This document shows positions 1 to 12,700 of a DNA stretch of 64,000 bases, piece after piece; the first letter of the stretch is position 1, and every line of letters begins with the position of its first letter. The position numbers were made by a program, and so were the translations under genes. Source of the stretch: Euryodendron excelsum (taxonomy: Eukaryota > Streptophyta > Magnoliopsida > Ericales > Pentaphylacaceae); contig CM065394.1 in assembly GCA_033060915.1 (NCBI GenBank), positions 36,761,501-36,825,500 on the forward strand, read 5' to 3'. The notes beneath the pieces were generated by a model. That model made no database searches. It worked only from the letters and a program-made list of their open reading frames with translations, and was not told the origin of the DNA.

Positions 1-742
1 ATTGTAGTATTAATTCCAGGAGGCTAATTTTCTTATAAGGCAGCAATATGGCTGGCACAGCATATGATATAAAATGTTGGGTGGTCAATAAACAAGTCAA
101 ATAGCAACCTCAGCTAAAATACATGTTTCCGATGGAAAAGTGGCAAGAGAAGAGTGTATGGAATTAGAATGAGTACATTCATGCAAAACTATAGGCAGCA
201 CCACTTGAGGAAAAGATCAGAAACAGTCCTCTAAGAGAGGGTGCTTATTTGCAATAAACCAGCAACTGAACCACAAGTGTTTTGTCTCACTGTAAAGTTG
301 TTACAAGGGTAAGAGGGAGGTCAAAAGAACTAACATAAAGAACATTCAAGAAGACATAATGGCCTATGTACTTTATGAAACAAATCTGCCAGGAAAGAGC
401 CAAATGACCAAGAAGAATTTGATGTAACTGATCTAAGCAGCAGAAACAAGCATTATTGTGTTGCATTGAGTAGTTTTCTTCTTCCATGATGAAAATGTAT
501 ATTCAATTATTCTACCAACAGTTTTATTCAGCAGGCTACAATTTCATGATGGTGCTTTTGGAGCAGCAAAACCTCCCCTTCCCCTCTTTAAAAAAACAGG
601 AGCTCTCCAAGTATTTCTTAAACAATGAGTTTCCTTCATTTAACTAATTATTGCAGTAGATTTGAAATCCCCTTTCTCATTATCTACACAGAAGGTTTGG
701 GGAGGATGAGAGTAAGATTTAGTAAGAGGGATATCATCTCAC
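1..742 (-). other. Intron 2 of the thioredoxin-like gene (incomplete)
   Basis: The segment starts with a GT donor on the minus strand at 742-741 and shows no reading frame resembling the C-terminal half of a thioredoxin. It is AT-rich and I see no other feature in it. Downstream exons should lie left of the window. Confidence 0.6.
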
Positions 743-2168
743 CTTGGGAAATAATGCCCGACAAGAGGCACACCATGTGCCATAAAAATCAACAATGACT
801 AATCTATCTCCTGCTTGACTTAACGCACCTAGAAATTCTTGTGTGGAATGGATATCAACCATATTTGGGCCTGCATTCTTTTCCCACCATTTGGGCTGAT
901 TGGCGTCAGCTGCAGAGGCATGTACCTGAAGTAACACATACAATACCAAAAATGACAGCCACCACTAAAAGCCTGATTTATAACAATGAAAACAAGATCA
1001 AAGAAGCAAATTAAGAACGAGACGTAGAATTTAGCATCCCATTCCTTCTCTTAAAGAAGCTAATAGAAAATTATTCTGCTAGAAGTTTGAAAAGAATTCT
1101 TATGTATTATACCAATACTACATTGGGTTTTGACAAGTGCAGGATTGGATAGCAAGTTACCAAATGGACTCTACATTTTAGAGCAAAGTCCGAGACAAAG
1201 CACGTCAAAGTGATTTGACAATGAATCTTTAATCTTCACAACATTTATTATACTTGTTTCCCTAAAAACTAGTCTATCCTGATTTACTATACAGAACAAT
1301 CAATAACACCCTTCCGCCTGGGAAAATATATTCAGAATGAAAAATGACAAATTTCACATTTTTATTTCATTTGGAGCTGTCGAACTTACTTGTTTAGATA
1401 CCCAATGTATTGGCCAGCAATGTGTATTCATAAAACAAATTCTTAATGATGGAAATAACTTATTCCTTGAAGCATGATTGCATGAGGAATAAAGGCCGCA
1501 ACCCTAAACCATAAATCACAATATTCCAGCGCAATCTATCTCTGCCAAATATTAACTAACTCTAACCAAAGAGTCATTCAAGTGCTTACACAAAAAATGC
1601 ATCAGCAAATAAGATGAACTCCACAAATGGAGAAATATAGCAGACATTAATTTACTTAGTTTCAGAAAGTTATAAAGCCATAAAAAACACAGTTAGTGAC
1701 AATGCAGAGTGCGACTATAACTGGCATAGAAACACAATTAGAGACAAGCAGCTAATCAGTAAAGTTTCAAAAAACGGATCAAAACCACCATTGGAGACAA
1801 GGCAGAGTTCCACCGCAACTGGAAAATAGCAAATCAAACATATGGGTATTCAAGAAAGTAGCAAGTAAGCGGGCAATCAAACTAATTAGACGCCCGGGCA
1901 ATCGAAACAAAACATAGAGAGAGTGCAATACCTTGAAAGAAACCAAACGCCTTCGGTGAATGGAGAGAAGAGGGCGAGGATGATCAGCAATAGAGCCTGC
2001 GTTGGAATAATAACTCCTGAAATTGGGTGGAGCTGAAAAAGTCCATTTGGTTGAATTTAAGAACGATGAAGGGAAGGGCAATAGGAAGGGACAATCGATG
2101 CGAGGTGAATGAAGAAACAACCCAAAAGTATCGGCCGCTTTTTGCGAGAATACAGAGCTTCCTTGCAT
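743..2168 (-). CDS. ACHT-type thioredoxin-like protein, plastid-targeted (5' part, first two coding exons)
   Basis: Two exons join in frame at phase 0: exon 1 at 2168-1932 (79 codons) and exon 2 at 925-743 (61 codons), with GT-AG borders. Residues 1 to about 79 are rich in Ser, Pro, Arg and Phe and poor in acidic residues, like a chloroplast transit peptide. Residues 92-140 are a thioredoxin N-half: a KWWEK segment, then [19 protein letters not shown] with the atypical active site C131-A-S-C134 instead of CGPC. That motif and the KWWEK lead-in are typical of plant atypical Cys/His-rich thioredoxins (ACHT, also called thioredoxin-like 2), which pass oxidising equivalents, for example to 2-Cys peroxiredoxin, in plastids. 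The start is the first ATG of the frame. Exons for the rest of the fold are not in the window; intron 2 (from 742 down) runs off the left edge. Family is secure; the ACHT subclass is inferred. Confidence 0.85.
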
Positions 2169-2224
2169 CTTTCGATATAGCTATTTCACATAGCTGATTA
2201 TGATCTTTGGTATAACACAAACAG

Positions 2225-2365
2225 TCACGATCGCTCTCTCTCGCTCTCTATACCAATCTTGGAAACAAACTCAAGGCCATAAGAACATTGACATCTTCTT
2301 TCGATCAAACTACATATATCTCATTCTCCGAACTCCAACATCTCTCTCTCTCTCTGTCATCTCTT
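2225..2365. repeat. CT-rich 5' flank of the thioredoxin gene
   Basis: Short interrupted CT runs just upstream of the ATG on the minus strand (GA-rich when read in the gene's direction). Such tracts are common in plant promoters and 5' leaders. No TATA box was fixed. Confidence 0.5.
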
Positions 2366-2758
2366 TTCCCTCCTAATAAATGATAAGGAAAATAAAGTAA
2401 ACTTTGAAATTTGAATAACTATAAAATGACCTCTTTTATTTATTTAGGCCTAGTTTGATACCAGTGTTTTTTTTAAATTTTTTTACTATTTCTTTCTGTT
2501 TTTAATAACTTCTTTAAATAAAATATAATTTTTTTTATTTTTTATGACCTTTTTGGTTATACCTACTCTTCTTTATAAAAAAATAAAATGTTGGTTTAAA
2601 AAAGTACGTTCAATTTTCTTATTTTTTTAAAAAAAAATTAAGAAGACAAGTTATTAAATAAATTTTTTTAAATGCATAAATATTATTACATTTTTCTGTG
2701 TAGGGCCCAACTACATATAAAGGACGAAAAATATACCTTGGATGGAGCACTTGTCAAC

Positions 2759-3014
2759 GAGAAAATATTCAGTGTAGTGGTAATGTCACGTCATTATACT
2801 GATGTGGTATTACAAGTTAATAGAAATGCACTAAAATATAATTTTTATCCTCATTATCCAGAATTAAAGAGTTAGTTAGGATATTTTATCCATATTACCC
2901 TACTAATCAACATGACACCTCATCACATCATACATACGTAAATAAATTTCATTAGTTTATGATACTACGTTAGTAATAATGATATGACACCACCGTTACA
3001 TTAAATATTTTCTC
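2759..3014. mobile_element. Mutator-like non-autonomous element (MITE, 256 bp)
   Basis: Both ends begin GAGAAAATATT when read inward, and the inverted similarity extends to about 39 bp with eight differences, all transitions. The element is flanked by a perfect 9-bp direct repeat CTTGTCAAC (2750-2758 and 3015-3023). A 9-bp duplication and GAG-type termini are characteristic of Mutator-superfamily elements. There is no coding capacity. Confidence 0.88.
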
Positions 3015-3491
3015 CTTGTCAACATCATGCTTAACAATCTCAAGGTTTATGTAAAGAAAGCCCTTCATTATTTATGGTTTTTTTTTTTTTTTTTGGGGAT
3101 TTTCTATGCAGATTTCTTGCAGAACAGTCTGCTGTCGTTTCGCGAAGAGGTTTCCCATTAATTATAGGTAAAATCCTGAAGTTGGCTTCATCATGTCTTA
3201 GTTGATAGGTACGTACATGCACATGATGGTCATAAAATTGGAAATATATATATTTTTTGGTTTAAAATAATGGGATTGCGCTAGACTAAGCAACTCCATT
3301 AAGTTAAACTTTACAACAGTACAAAAGGGAGATAGAGTCTCCACGTAAGACTTAATCACGAGACCAGTTAGAAGTGTAGTCTGTACACCTCCCGTAGACT
3401 AAACTATGGAGCATAGATAGACTCCAACAAAATGCTGCGAGAAGTCAAACTCAAGTCTTAAGCAAGAAAGACTTCAAATATATATTGATAC

Positions 3492-3800
3492 TAGGGTTGT
3501 TCAAAAAATCAACTGGTCTAACCAACCCAACCCGATACCAAACCGACCACTCTATGAGTAAGTTTCAACCAACTCGACTATATTCAATTAGGAAGCTGGA
3601 CATTTATTTCTCTGACCCGACCTGACCCACTCAACCGGACATTTTTATACTAAAACTTGAGTTTTTCACCCAATCCAAACCCAACCTTAACTAATCCAAT
3701 CACCTTATAAGTCCAATATAATTTCAAATTCTTCAACCTGGTATAATCAAGTCGGGTTGAGTGCCAAATGACTCCCCACCTCGAATTATGTACACCCCTA
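3492..3800. mobile_element. hAT-like non-autonomous element, copy 1 (309 bp)
   Basis: Left end TAGGGTTGTTCA; right end read inward TAGGGGTGTACA. It is flanked by a perfect 8-bp target-site duplication ATTGATAC (3484-3491 and 3801-3808), the length made by hAT transposases. The interior is rich in CCAACCC/CCGACC motifs and has no coding frame. Two more copies of this family lie at 15465-15664 and 43346-43682. Confidence 0.88.
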
Positions 3801-6800
3801 ATTGATACCATAAAATTGTATCATATAAGTTCCTACGAGAACACATCAAGGAGAATATCTTCATGAGTGCGTATAGACTGTCCCTGTCTTCATAGTCAAG
3901 GCAGGCATATGGTTTGAAGTTTCTCACTTCCTGAGATATGCTCTTGTTGGGAAGGACAAGAATAAAAAGCTTTGAAATCTTCTGCCACTTTTTGGCACAA
4001 AGCTTTTCACAAGGGGATCTGATTCTGTCTCATCTACCAATATACGTGGGGACATGAGATTCAAATTAACAGACTACTCAACACACGTTTTGTATTACAT
4101 CATTTCACACATTTGAGTATACAAAAAATTCTAAATTATGGAAAAGATGAAAATGTCAAACATGGCTGAAACTGCCGTTCTTTTTTTTTAATTTGGTATT
4201 TTGTAATAAGAAGTGTCCAGACCAACTTACACGCATCGATCACATCCCTAGTCCGATCAAAAGTAGGTCATCCACGTTAAGACTTGCGAAAACTGCCATT
4301 CTTCTTCTACTAAACAGATCATTTTCATTTTGAAAAGTAAAAGAGGATGACTATTGTAGAAGGGTATATCTCCTGGCATTAAAGACATGTTTTAGATGCT
4401 GAAATTAGCATGGACAGAAGTGGTATATCAAAACAACACCACCCCTTATTTTCCTTTCTCCTCGGTGGCATATAGGAAAAAGTGAAGAGAGAAAGGAGGG
4501 TGGGAGGTTGAGTAAAATTGAACTCTGCCTCTGCCAACCCCAACAAGAGAAGAAAATCTATGATCCTTGAGACATCTCTGAAGCAAGTGATGTTTCCCTC
4601 TAGACCTCACCTACAAATGCAAAAATAAATGAACAATCAAGTTCATTGAAAATGGTTCATGCTACTCCTGAAATAATTTCTTTCTTGTCATCAGCCATAT
4701 TAATTAACAACTCCCTTAAGAAAAAATGACACAGCACCCCAGGACATTTCGTGACCTTATATATGACTGCCTCGAGGAAAACTCTGAAATGGTTGTCAGA
4801 GAATAGGCAAAATACAAGCACAACCTGAACATCCTTCATGAGACCCAGGTCTGAATAATGAACTCTAGTGTAGGAGCAAGTTTTCAGCAGCTTGCCTCTT
4901 CAACAGGCTGAATAATCTCCAATGGCAATTATGAAGAGCTTAAACTCTCCTTTGACCAAAGAACTGATCCATCCAGAATAAATTCCACTTCGACTAATTC
5001 TCGCAAAATCTCAAGCCTATGGAAACCCTCCCCAAGTGATATCCAACTTTTGGTGCTGCAGAGGAAGGGTTTCGAATTCGACCTCCCCTTATACTTCCGT
5101 GTCTCTCCTTTTCTCCTCCAACTAATTCATTTTGGCAGTTTCATGAATCATACCTTTTTCAATTCTTGATGGAACGTATGGCTGCTATCCCCTTTTCACT
5201 TTTCATGAATGTTAACTCATTCAATACCTTAGATGGCAGGTACCAGCTTTCCACCTGCAAAGTATGGAAAACAAGTATTAGGCGGAAGATTCAAAAAAAT
5301 TGTAATGCAAATATGACAGTGCTGAAAAGAAATAAAAAAAATTGTGACAAACATCCAAAATCAAATGAGCATTGAGAATTTCATACAGTAACTTAAATGA
5401 TTATAAAGAGGATAAAAGCAAGCTTTCTGCATCTAACTCAGTGGAACTACATGCCTCTGCTGCATCTTTCATTTCCAAACACAATGCTAACGGAATCTCA
5501 ATTAAAGAAAGGATCACATCAATTAATCATGTTAGCAGGCCAAATGGACTTCTTTGGTGCTACGTATTCTGATTATAAAGCTAACACCTCAATTTGGCAA
5601 AGCCTAAATCTTGAAGCCTGTCACCCTTTGGCTTCTCAAAAAACTCATAATTGCAGAATGATAGGATTGGTGGGATTAGCTGGTGTAATGGCACACATGT
5701 ATGCCTCCACTTCTAGTATTCTGACAACCAAAGCCACCGAAAACTTCAACTACTTCAGCATCCTAGGGGCACCCATTCAAACGCAATATAATCAATATCT
5801 CCTTAAATCTAACAGTCACTCTTGAGATTCTTGAAATATTTCCAGAAAGTTTGGTATTCATTCAGTATCTAGGCAAGAGTAAGATAATACAAACGGTAAC
5901 TGGAAGAATATTATCTTTTGTGGCCTAGAGTTCGAATTCCTAAACATTTTTCTACCCCTCAATCTAAAGGGAACGATATAGAACTATTTGAACCTCATTA
6001 CCAATGAACATGAAGAACCTTAATATGATGGGGCAAAATCATGGCAACCTTAATCTGAAGCTGTTATTTACCATTGCCCCATTATAGCATAACTTCTAAA
6101 AGAAGTAATCATCAGATGGAAAGAACTCCAACCTGCTAACTGATTTGAAACCCACAGTTGACAGCAAAACCAATAAGCTAACCATTACCTTTCACACCAT
6201 ACAGTAACCAACTAGAAGTTCAAGGTTGAGTTCCACTTGCCAATCCATTCAGTGTATGAAGTGGACATCTTATGAAAGAAGAATGTTCACTTGAACAATA
6301 AACGATTTGATGGTGAAGATGAAATGTAAAATACAAAGACTAAGGCTCTCAATTTCACTCAACCATTTCTTTCAAAGCTCACAATTAAACTTATGGTGCA
6401 ACTGGAAACAAACTTGATCTTTTCAAAGGCTTTTCCAAAACTAGAGTTGGCCTGTTCTCCACTGGAACAATAAGAACAATTATTGACTGCAGTGTGCGAC
6501 ACCTAACAGCAATGCACTAACAAGTAATACATACACCCACTGGTGACATTGTACATGGCGCTTCTGACTTCCCATCTCCCCCACTATGGTATCTCTGGGC
6601 AAAAAATTGCTCCAAATATAACAAGAACTATCTGATAAAAGATAGTAGAACACTAGATGAGACATCTAAAGTACACTAGTCTTCTATCAGTAGCTGCATC
6701 AACAGGTTTCTATGTACACTATTAATCCCTTGTGATTTTTTTATCATGAAACACAACTCATCAAGCAACAATCACACAAATCCCTGAACATCTAAACATC

Positions 6801-9712
6801 CAAAAGTAGCACAACTCAGCTACTTCTTCGTTATTCTAAAGAACTACATCATCCTCTGTTCTAGTGGCATCTTTACTAGCTCTACTGTGAAACTAACTAC
6901 CGAATGGACTCTCACTGAAGCAAGAAACTTTTAAAGATCATCACAATTAGCAAAAGAAATAAAGAAAAAAATTAAAAAGGAAAACGAGAAAGGGAGAAAG
7001 AAAGCAGCAGTTTAGAGTGTTTAAATGTAATTATGGAGGAAACTAAATCATCAAACGCATCAAAGCAATTTGATTATTTGGGGGGACAGATAACATATAA
7101 GTTCAAAATCTAACTTGAAAAACAAACATTGAAAACCAAGAACCTATGATCCTCAGGTAAAGGGGGCAGGGAGAGAGAGAGTGAGAACACTGCATAGAAT
7201 TTTTAACATTGAACAAATGACTAGAACGAGTTTTATAAATACTTAGATGAAGTTCTAAAATAAACTAAATTATTGCATATAGATATATGATATGTGTGTA
7301 CATATGTAAAACTTTATGAAAGAGGCAATCAAAACCAGATCAACTACAAATTCTAGTTTAAAATACACACATAACATTGGGGACCCATTAAATCCATAGA
7401 ACAGAGACTGGAATACTTGCCTAAATTATCGTCACATGGCACGCGCACCGTCCTTTCTTCAGATATTCCAGGCTCATTTCAACGCATAGAGCAAACTTGT
7501 CTACCATGAAGGTGTCCAGAATATCTCGAACATTGAAAAATATTTTAGAAACTACACATAGATGAACAATTAAAAAGACCAAGCTGAAACAAGAGATGCA
7601 GGGATACTGCAGAACCATTGTCTGAATAGTGAAGAGAGGTCAGATACGAAACGGTAAATTCTCCCATCCAATATCCCAGCAGACCGAGTTCTAGGATGCC
7701 ATTATTTGACCTCCGCATATGTCAATTATTGCATGAAATCTCATCCAGGGGCTGTCCCAGAAATGGGTTGTATGTTACCCTCATAACGTGTCCCTGATAT
7801 GTACTGCTAATGTGTGGCTTCGACCAATTCCACAAATGAAGGAAAAGACCAAGCTTATCTTTCCAGCTCCAAAAAAGTAAGCAAAATATCATACATCCCC
7901 ACGGTCCATTCTCACAATACACTAGCTATTTCAAGCATTCCGAAAACTAATTCAAATGGCATAGTTCTCCAACTCCTTAACTTGTACTGGCCATAAGTAC
8001 ACACTCCAGAGTCTCATATCTCATCCAAGCACCTACACATTTTTTACACTTAAACATTATAAAGACTGGCTTTAACAATTAACACCATTAGAACCATTCC
8101 CAGAGGTTCAGCAGAGTACAACAGTGCTTTTTACTTCATTGGAAACAGCTCTGACCAACCCTCGAGAAACTAAAACACATGAATGTCACCCTTCAACACT
8201 ATTTAAAAGAACATAATAAACATGGTCCCAAGAATGGATTACAGGGATAAAACCAAGAAAAAAGTATGCACAATAACCAAATAATGACTAAAATATATTC
8301 CCACTTTTCACATAAGCAGCAACAACAGAACCATCCACTCTTCAAACGCCACCTCAAAGCAACAAGAAGTGTGCTAGTTGATTACAAGAGATTCTTCTTC
8401 CATTAACACAGCTCCATCAGTCTTAATGGATAGAAAGTGCTTGTTGTACTAACTTAAAGAAAAAACCAGAATCAAGTGCAGCCTCCTTAATTAAGATGCT
8501 ACAACTGTGCTGCAGATCCAATAGAAACATGTGAAATACCATTACAGACATCCTGTCATGGAAACTTCAAACAACTATAAAAACGTGACCACTTAAACTC
8601 CACTTGACATCTTTCTACTACCAAGACTGCACTTCAGTATGTGCAAGAGTCCAATTTTATCATAGTAGTAGGACAGAGGTTCTCATTCTCAAAGGTCTAC
8701 TATTCCTTATAAGACTGCATGGCGTCTACCTCCTACACCACATGCTTCCACTACTCTTGATGAGAAGAAGTTGTTTTGAATACATAAAAATGTCAGCACT
8801 TCAAGTGGAGGAAGTATTTTCAAGTCATCTGACCCTAAAGGTAGAAGGTTTTTCCCATCCTTACTCAGGGATTAAAATCCATGGAACTCCTTAATATCCA
8901 ATGAATAAAAGAACTCGCATCTACCTATCCATTTTCTCAAAATTTCAAATGAATCAAACTAAAGAGGACCACTCCCCCAACAACACCCAGAAGGCAAAAC
9001 CTCCAAAAATGAAGTTCAAAGTCGCTCAATCATGGAACTGAATTGCAACGTCAACTAATCACAGCATACCTCATACACTAACATATGGGATAGCACCAAT
9101 AACACCATAACTTTCACTACTTCAACATTTCCTTAAACAAGAAGCATCGGCACAGCAGTAGAAGCTTCACCATCTACAACCAGACATCGTTCCCTAACAA
9201 TAGCGTCCACACAACTCAGTCAAGGAGAAGGTAAATCCAACAATGTTCAGAGAAAGTTCCCTTAAGAGGCCATCTAATGAAGATAGAGAAACATACTGTT
9301 GATTCGTTGAAAGCAATTAGCTGCTTCAAACGGTTGTAAATATAACTAATCAAGCAAATATATGAAAATAAGAGTAAAAAACAAGCGAGTTTTCTTTTTC
9401 TTCTGAAAACGGAAAGGAAAACCGAGTTATATGATCCACAAAAGGGGGGAAATATAAAGCCAGATTTTAAACTACCAATATGTGATAATATCAGGCAATA
9501 AACCAGAAGCTCAATTAGTCAAAGTAAAGTAACCTTAGTTCCCCTATAAGTTGCTTAAGATAACCAACAATGTTCAGATAGAAGCTTAATGATGTGATAC
9601 GCCCACAGAATCAGAATTGAACACTTCTAGCCCATTTATATACTGGACAGCCAACAAACAAGTAGTAAAAGATGCGCCTGTTTTGCAATGCAAATTTAAA
9701 ACCATCCCGCTC

Positions 9713-12700
9713 TCAGCGCCTTGTCATCCGAGGTTTCTCAAGTCCTCCCCATGATGCAGAACCCGGACCATACAAAGGACCCTTGTCAGCAGCACCCTGA
9801 GAAACAACATAGACATATTACTCCAACAGAATAAAACTGCCTTGAAACAAAAAATCATAATATCAAGATTATATGCATTTATACCAGATGAACCCCGTAT
9901 CCATCTCCGTAAGGTGCCGGGAAACCCCCCTCGGAGCTGCTGAATTTCATCCCATATGGTCCACCTTTAGCCACCAGCCAAGAAGAAAAGTTAGAAGGAT
10001 GCCACTAGAATAACCACAAAAAGAAATAAAACAGAAAAAATGTTCCAGTTGTGCTGCATTGCATGATAGGTAGGAAGTTGAATTTGAAATAGGGACCAGG
10101 GGAAAAAATTGCAGCCATGCAGTTGCTGAGAAGGCAGAACGACATAGGAAAAGTAAGAAAATGCTGGAATACTAAAATAGCACTCCAGCATCAGAAGGGT
10201 GTACACACCATACTTTGCTTTTTATACTCTCTCCTTGGCAAATAAACGGAGATAAGAATACCTTTCATGCATTGTCAAATGTAGACATCTTGACAAAATA
10301 AACAGATGCTACCATGAAAGAAATGTAAAATAATTAGCAAGGGCAGAAGGGTGTGATCAAAACGACAAGAATAAAATTCAAAGCGTTTTTCCCAATAAAG
10401 ATAATGAAGTTCGCTAAGCCGCAGGTAGTGTTGGAATTCTGTAGTCCCCAGAAACCAAACTTTGCTTTTTATACTATCTCCTTGGCAAATAAATGGATAT
10501 AAGAATACATTTCATGCATTGTCAAATGTAGACATAAAATAAACAGATGCAGGAAAAGGTACCATGAATGGAATGTAAAGTAATTAGCAAGGGCAGAAGG
10601 GTGAGATAAAAAAAGACAAGAATAATATTCAAAGTGTTTCTCAAAATAAGGATATTGAAGTTTGCTAAGCCACGGGCAGAGTTGGAATTCTGTAGTCCCC
10701 AGAAACACAAGGCTCAAGCGTCTAGGATCGCTTAAAATTCATTTCTCTATATTGATTACTAACATCAAGTTCACAGGTTTGGCCATCAGTCAATGATTAA
10801 TTTCTTGTGATCACTTACACATTTGGCTACATATCAAATGATTTTCAACTCTTTGCTCCATCACCCAAATGGAAAAAAATGGGAATTGAAGAAGCACCAA
10901 CCCTTTTAAGGGAAATACAGAATTATCTTGAGTATTGTCGAAGTTGAATCAATTTGGCATATCCACAAAAAGGTAATGCAACAGCAGTGCCAGACTGATG
11001 TGTGCGTGTAATATCTAACTAAATTGATAAACCCTTCTCGTGTTTATACAAGTTCTTCGGAGCCAGGTCATTGTGAGTAAGAATACATATCAACACACTT
11101 ATGAAAATAAATAAAATACATGTCAACATCCCTCTGTTAGTCAAATAATCTAGAGAAAATAAAAGCAAAATATTGAACACAAAAGGCATTCTACTAAACA
11201 AAATGGCAGTTTAACACTCAAGATATTAGTTTCTAACAAGCTGGAAATAAATAAACAAACTGTGGCACAATGTCAAAACAAGGCACTTTGGCACGGTGTC
11301 AAACAAGGCAAGGAATGGTGCATAAATCCAGTCCTTTAACTGCAAACTATCAACCTCACAATTAAATGAGTCAATAGCAGAACGCTGATGAACTTGTGCT
11401 TGCAATCAGACCTGCAGGGTAAAATGGCATGCAGCCATTAAAAGCTTCAACTGACGTAATCTGCAGACCATGTGAATCATAGTCCTCATAATTGGCATCC
11501 TTTTCATTAATAACAGGCAAAAGCTATCTCAATGGAATCCTGATGCAAGCAAATACTTCTGGAGAACTGTCGATGATCCACATGAAAGAAGTTACTATGA
11601 TAAAGGGATCTTGTGCCACCTTACACACACCAAATGTACCACCACATAAATTACCATGTTGCCTGGAGTGATAACAACACGCATTGTTTAACCTATGAGG
11701 GACAAGACCTATATGACTATTCACAATCTTCATATAACTTTATGACGAATAAGAATGATTGATGAATATCCCATTGCACACCCTCAAGATTCAGTATTCC
11801 CAGAGACAATGAAGAACACTAGCTTGAGGAACTTTGAATAGGAACATGCCAAGAAAGACTATATAGTAACTTAAGAGAGGATCTGGTGCACTCCCAAATT
11901 CTAAGGGAAAAAGCAAATGCTGAGAAGATGGCAGACCACCCACCAAGGATCTTAAGTGATTCCTCATCCACCAAAAATTATAAGCTCCAGCTACTTTTCC
12001 CTCTTAAAAAATCTTTGAATATTCAATATCTTTTGTCCTCCTAAGTAAATTGAGTTTTTCAGGAAATGATCTATCAACTAGATAAAAAAAAAATAAAGGT
12101 AATTAAAAACAAGTGAGAACTCTTTAAAACAAATGACAAGATAAATGTTTAAGGGAGGTGCAATAGTAAATAAGGATTGTTCAAACAGAAAACCTTTCAC
12201 CTCATACCAATGCAAGTGATAGCCTTGATGGAGGGAGAAGTGGTAACACGCAAGAGCAGGGAAGCTCCAAAAAAAATTTTCAATTGATCACATATTGTGC
12301 ATGATACTGGTGGGAGACAACCAACTGATTGATCCAAATAGTCCCCGATGCCAGGTTGAGAACAAGGGATCCAACACTCCAAAAAAGCAAGGGTGCAAAA
12401 CAACCAAAAAAATTTAGTTCAAATCATATGAAGATTTTGATATATATAAATAGGGGTCATGAGTCTAAGTTTTTGCTTTTCAATCATATTCCTTTCCATG
12501 CAATTGAATCTAAGTACGCTTGGCCAATGCTGGATATTGCCGCTGAAGTGGGGAATGAGTGAAGGTACATAATGCTTACAAGGTCCAAGCTATATTCTTG
12601 CCAAAACAGTATCCTTCTAGGGCAAATGAGAAGAGAGAGGTATTAACCTCATATGTGATGATTGGAGCAATCATACTAGACAACTTAACGTACTGTGCAA

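Larger units (their letters stand above)
2370..9500. other. Intergenic region without a recognised gene (contains two MITEs)
   Basis: About 7 kb between the thioredoxin gene and the FLX-like gene. Apart from the two transposons at 2759-3014 and 3492-3800, I see only short frames broken by stops, none with a recognisable domain. The stretch at 4650-5270 has a little more open minus-strand sequence (about 60 codons at 4657-4839), but with no family resemblance and no convincing splice sites. Confidence 0.5.

Noticed and set aside
1984..2220. 78-codon minus-strand frame overlapping the thioredoxin first exon
   Set aside because: It is a shifted frame over exon 1; the frame ending SFK joins in phase with the thioredoxin exon, this one does not.
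4657..4839. 60-codon minus-strand frame in the 5-kb intergenic region
   Set aside because: No known domain, a stop at both sides and no supporting exon; left as unassigned sequence.
5060..5090. tRNA-like GGTTTCGAATTCGACC motif
   Set aside because: Resembles a T-loop only; no acceptor stem, D-arm or anticodon arm can be folded around it.
8604..8894. 96-codon plus-strand frame
   Set aside because: No family resemblance and no plausible splice partners; consistent with chance in a 7-kb non-coding stretch.
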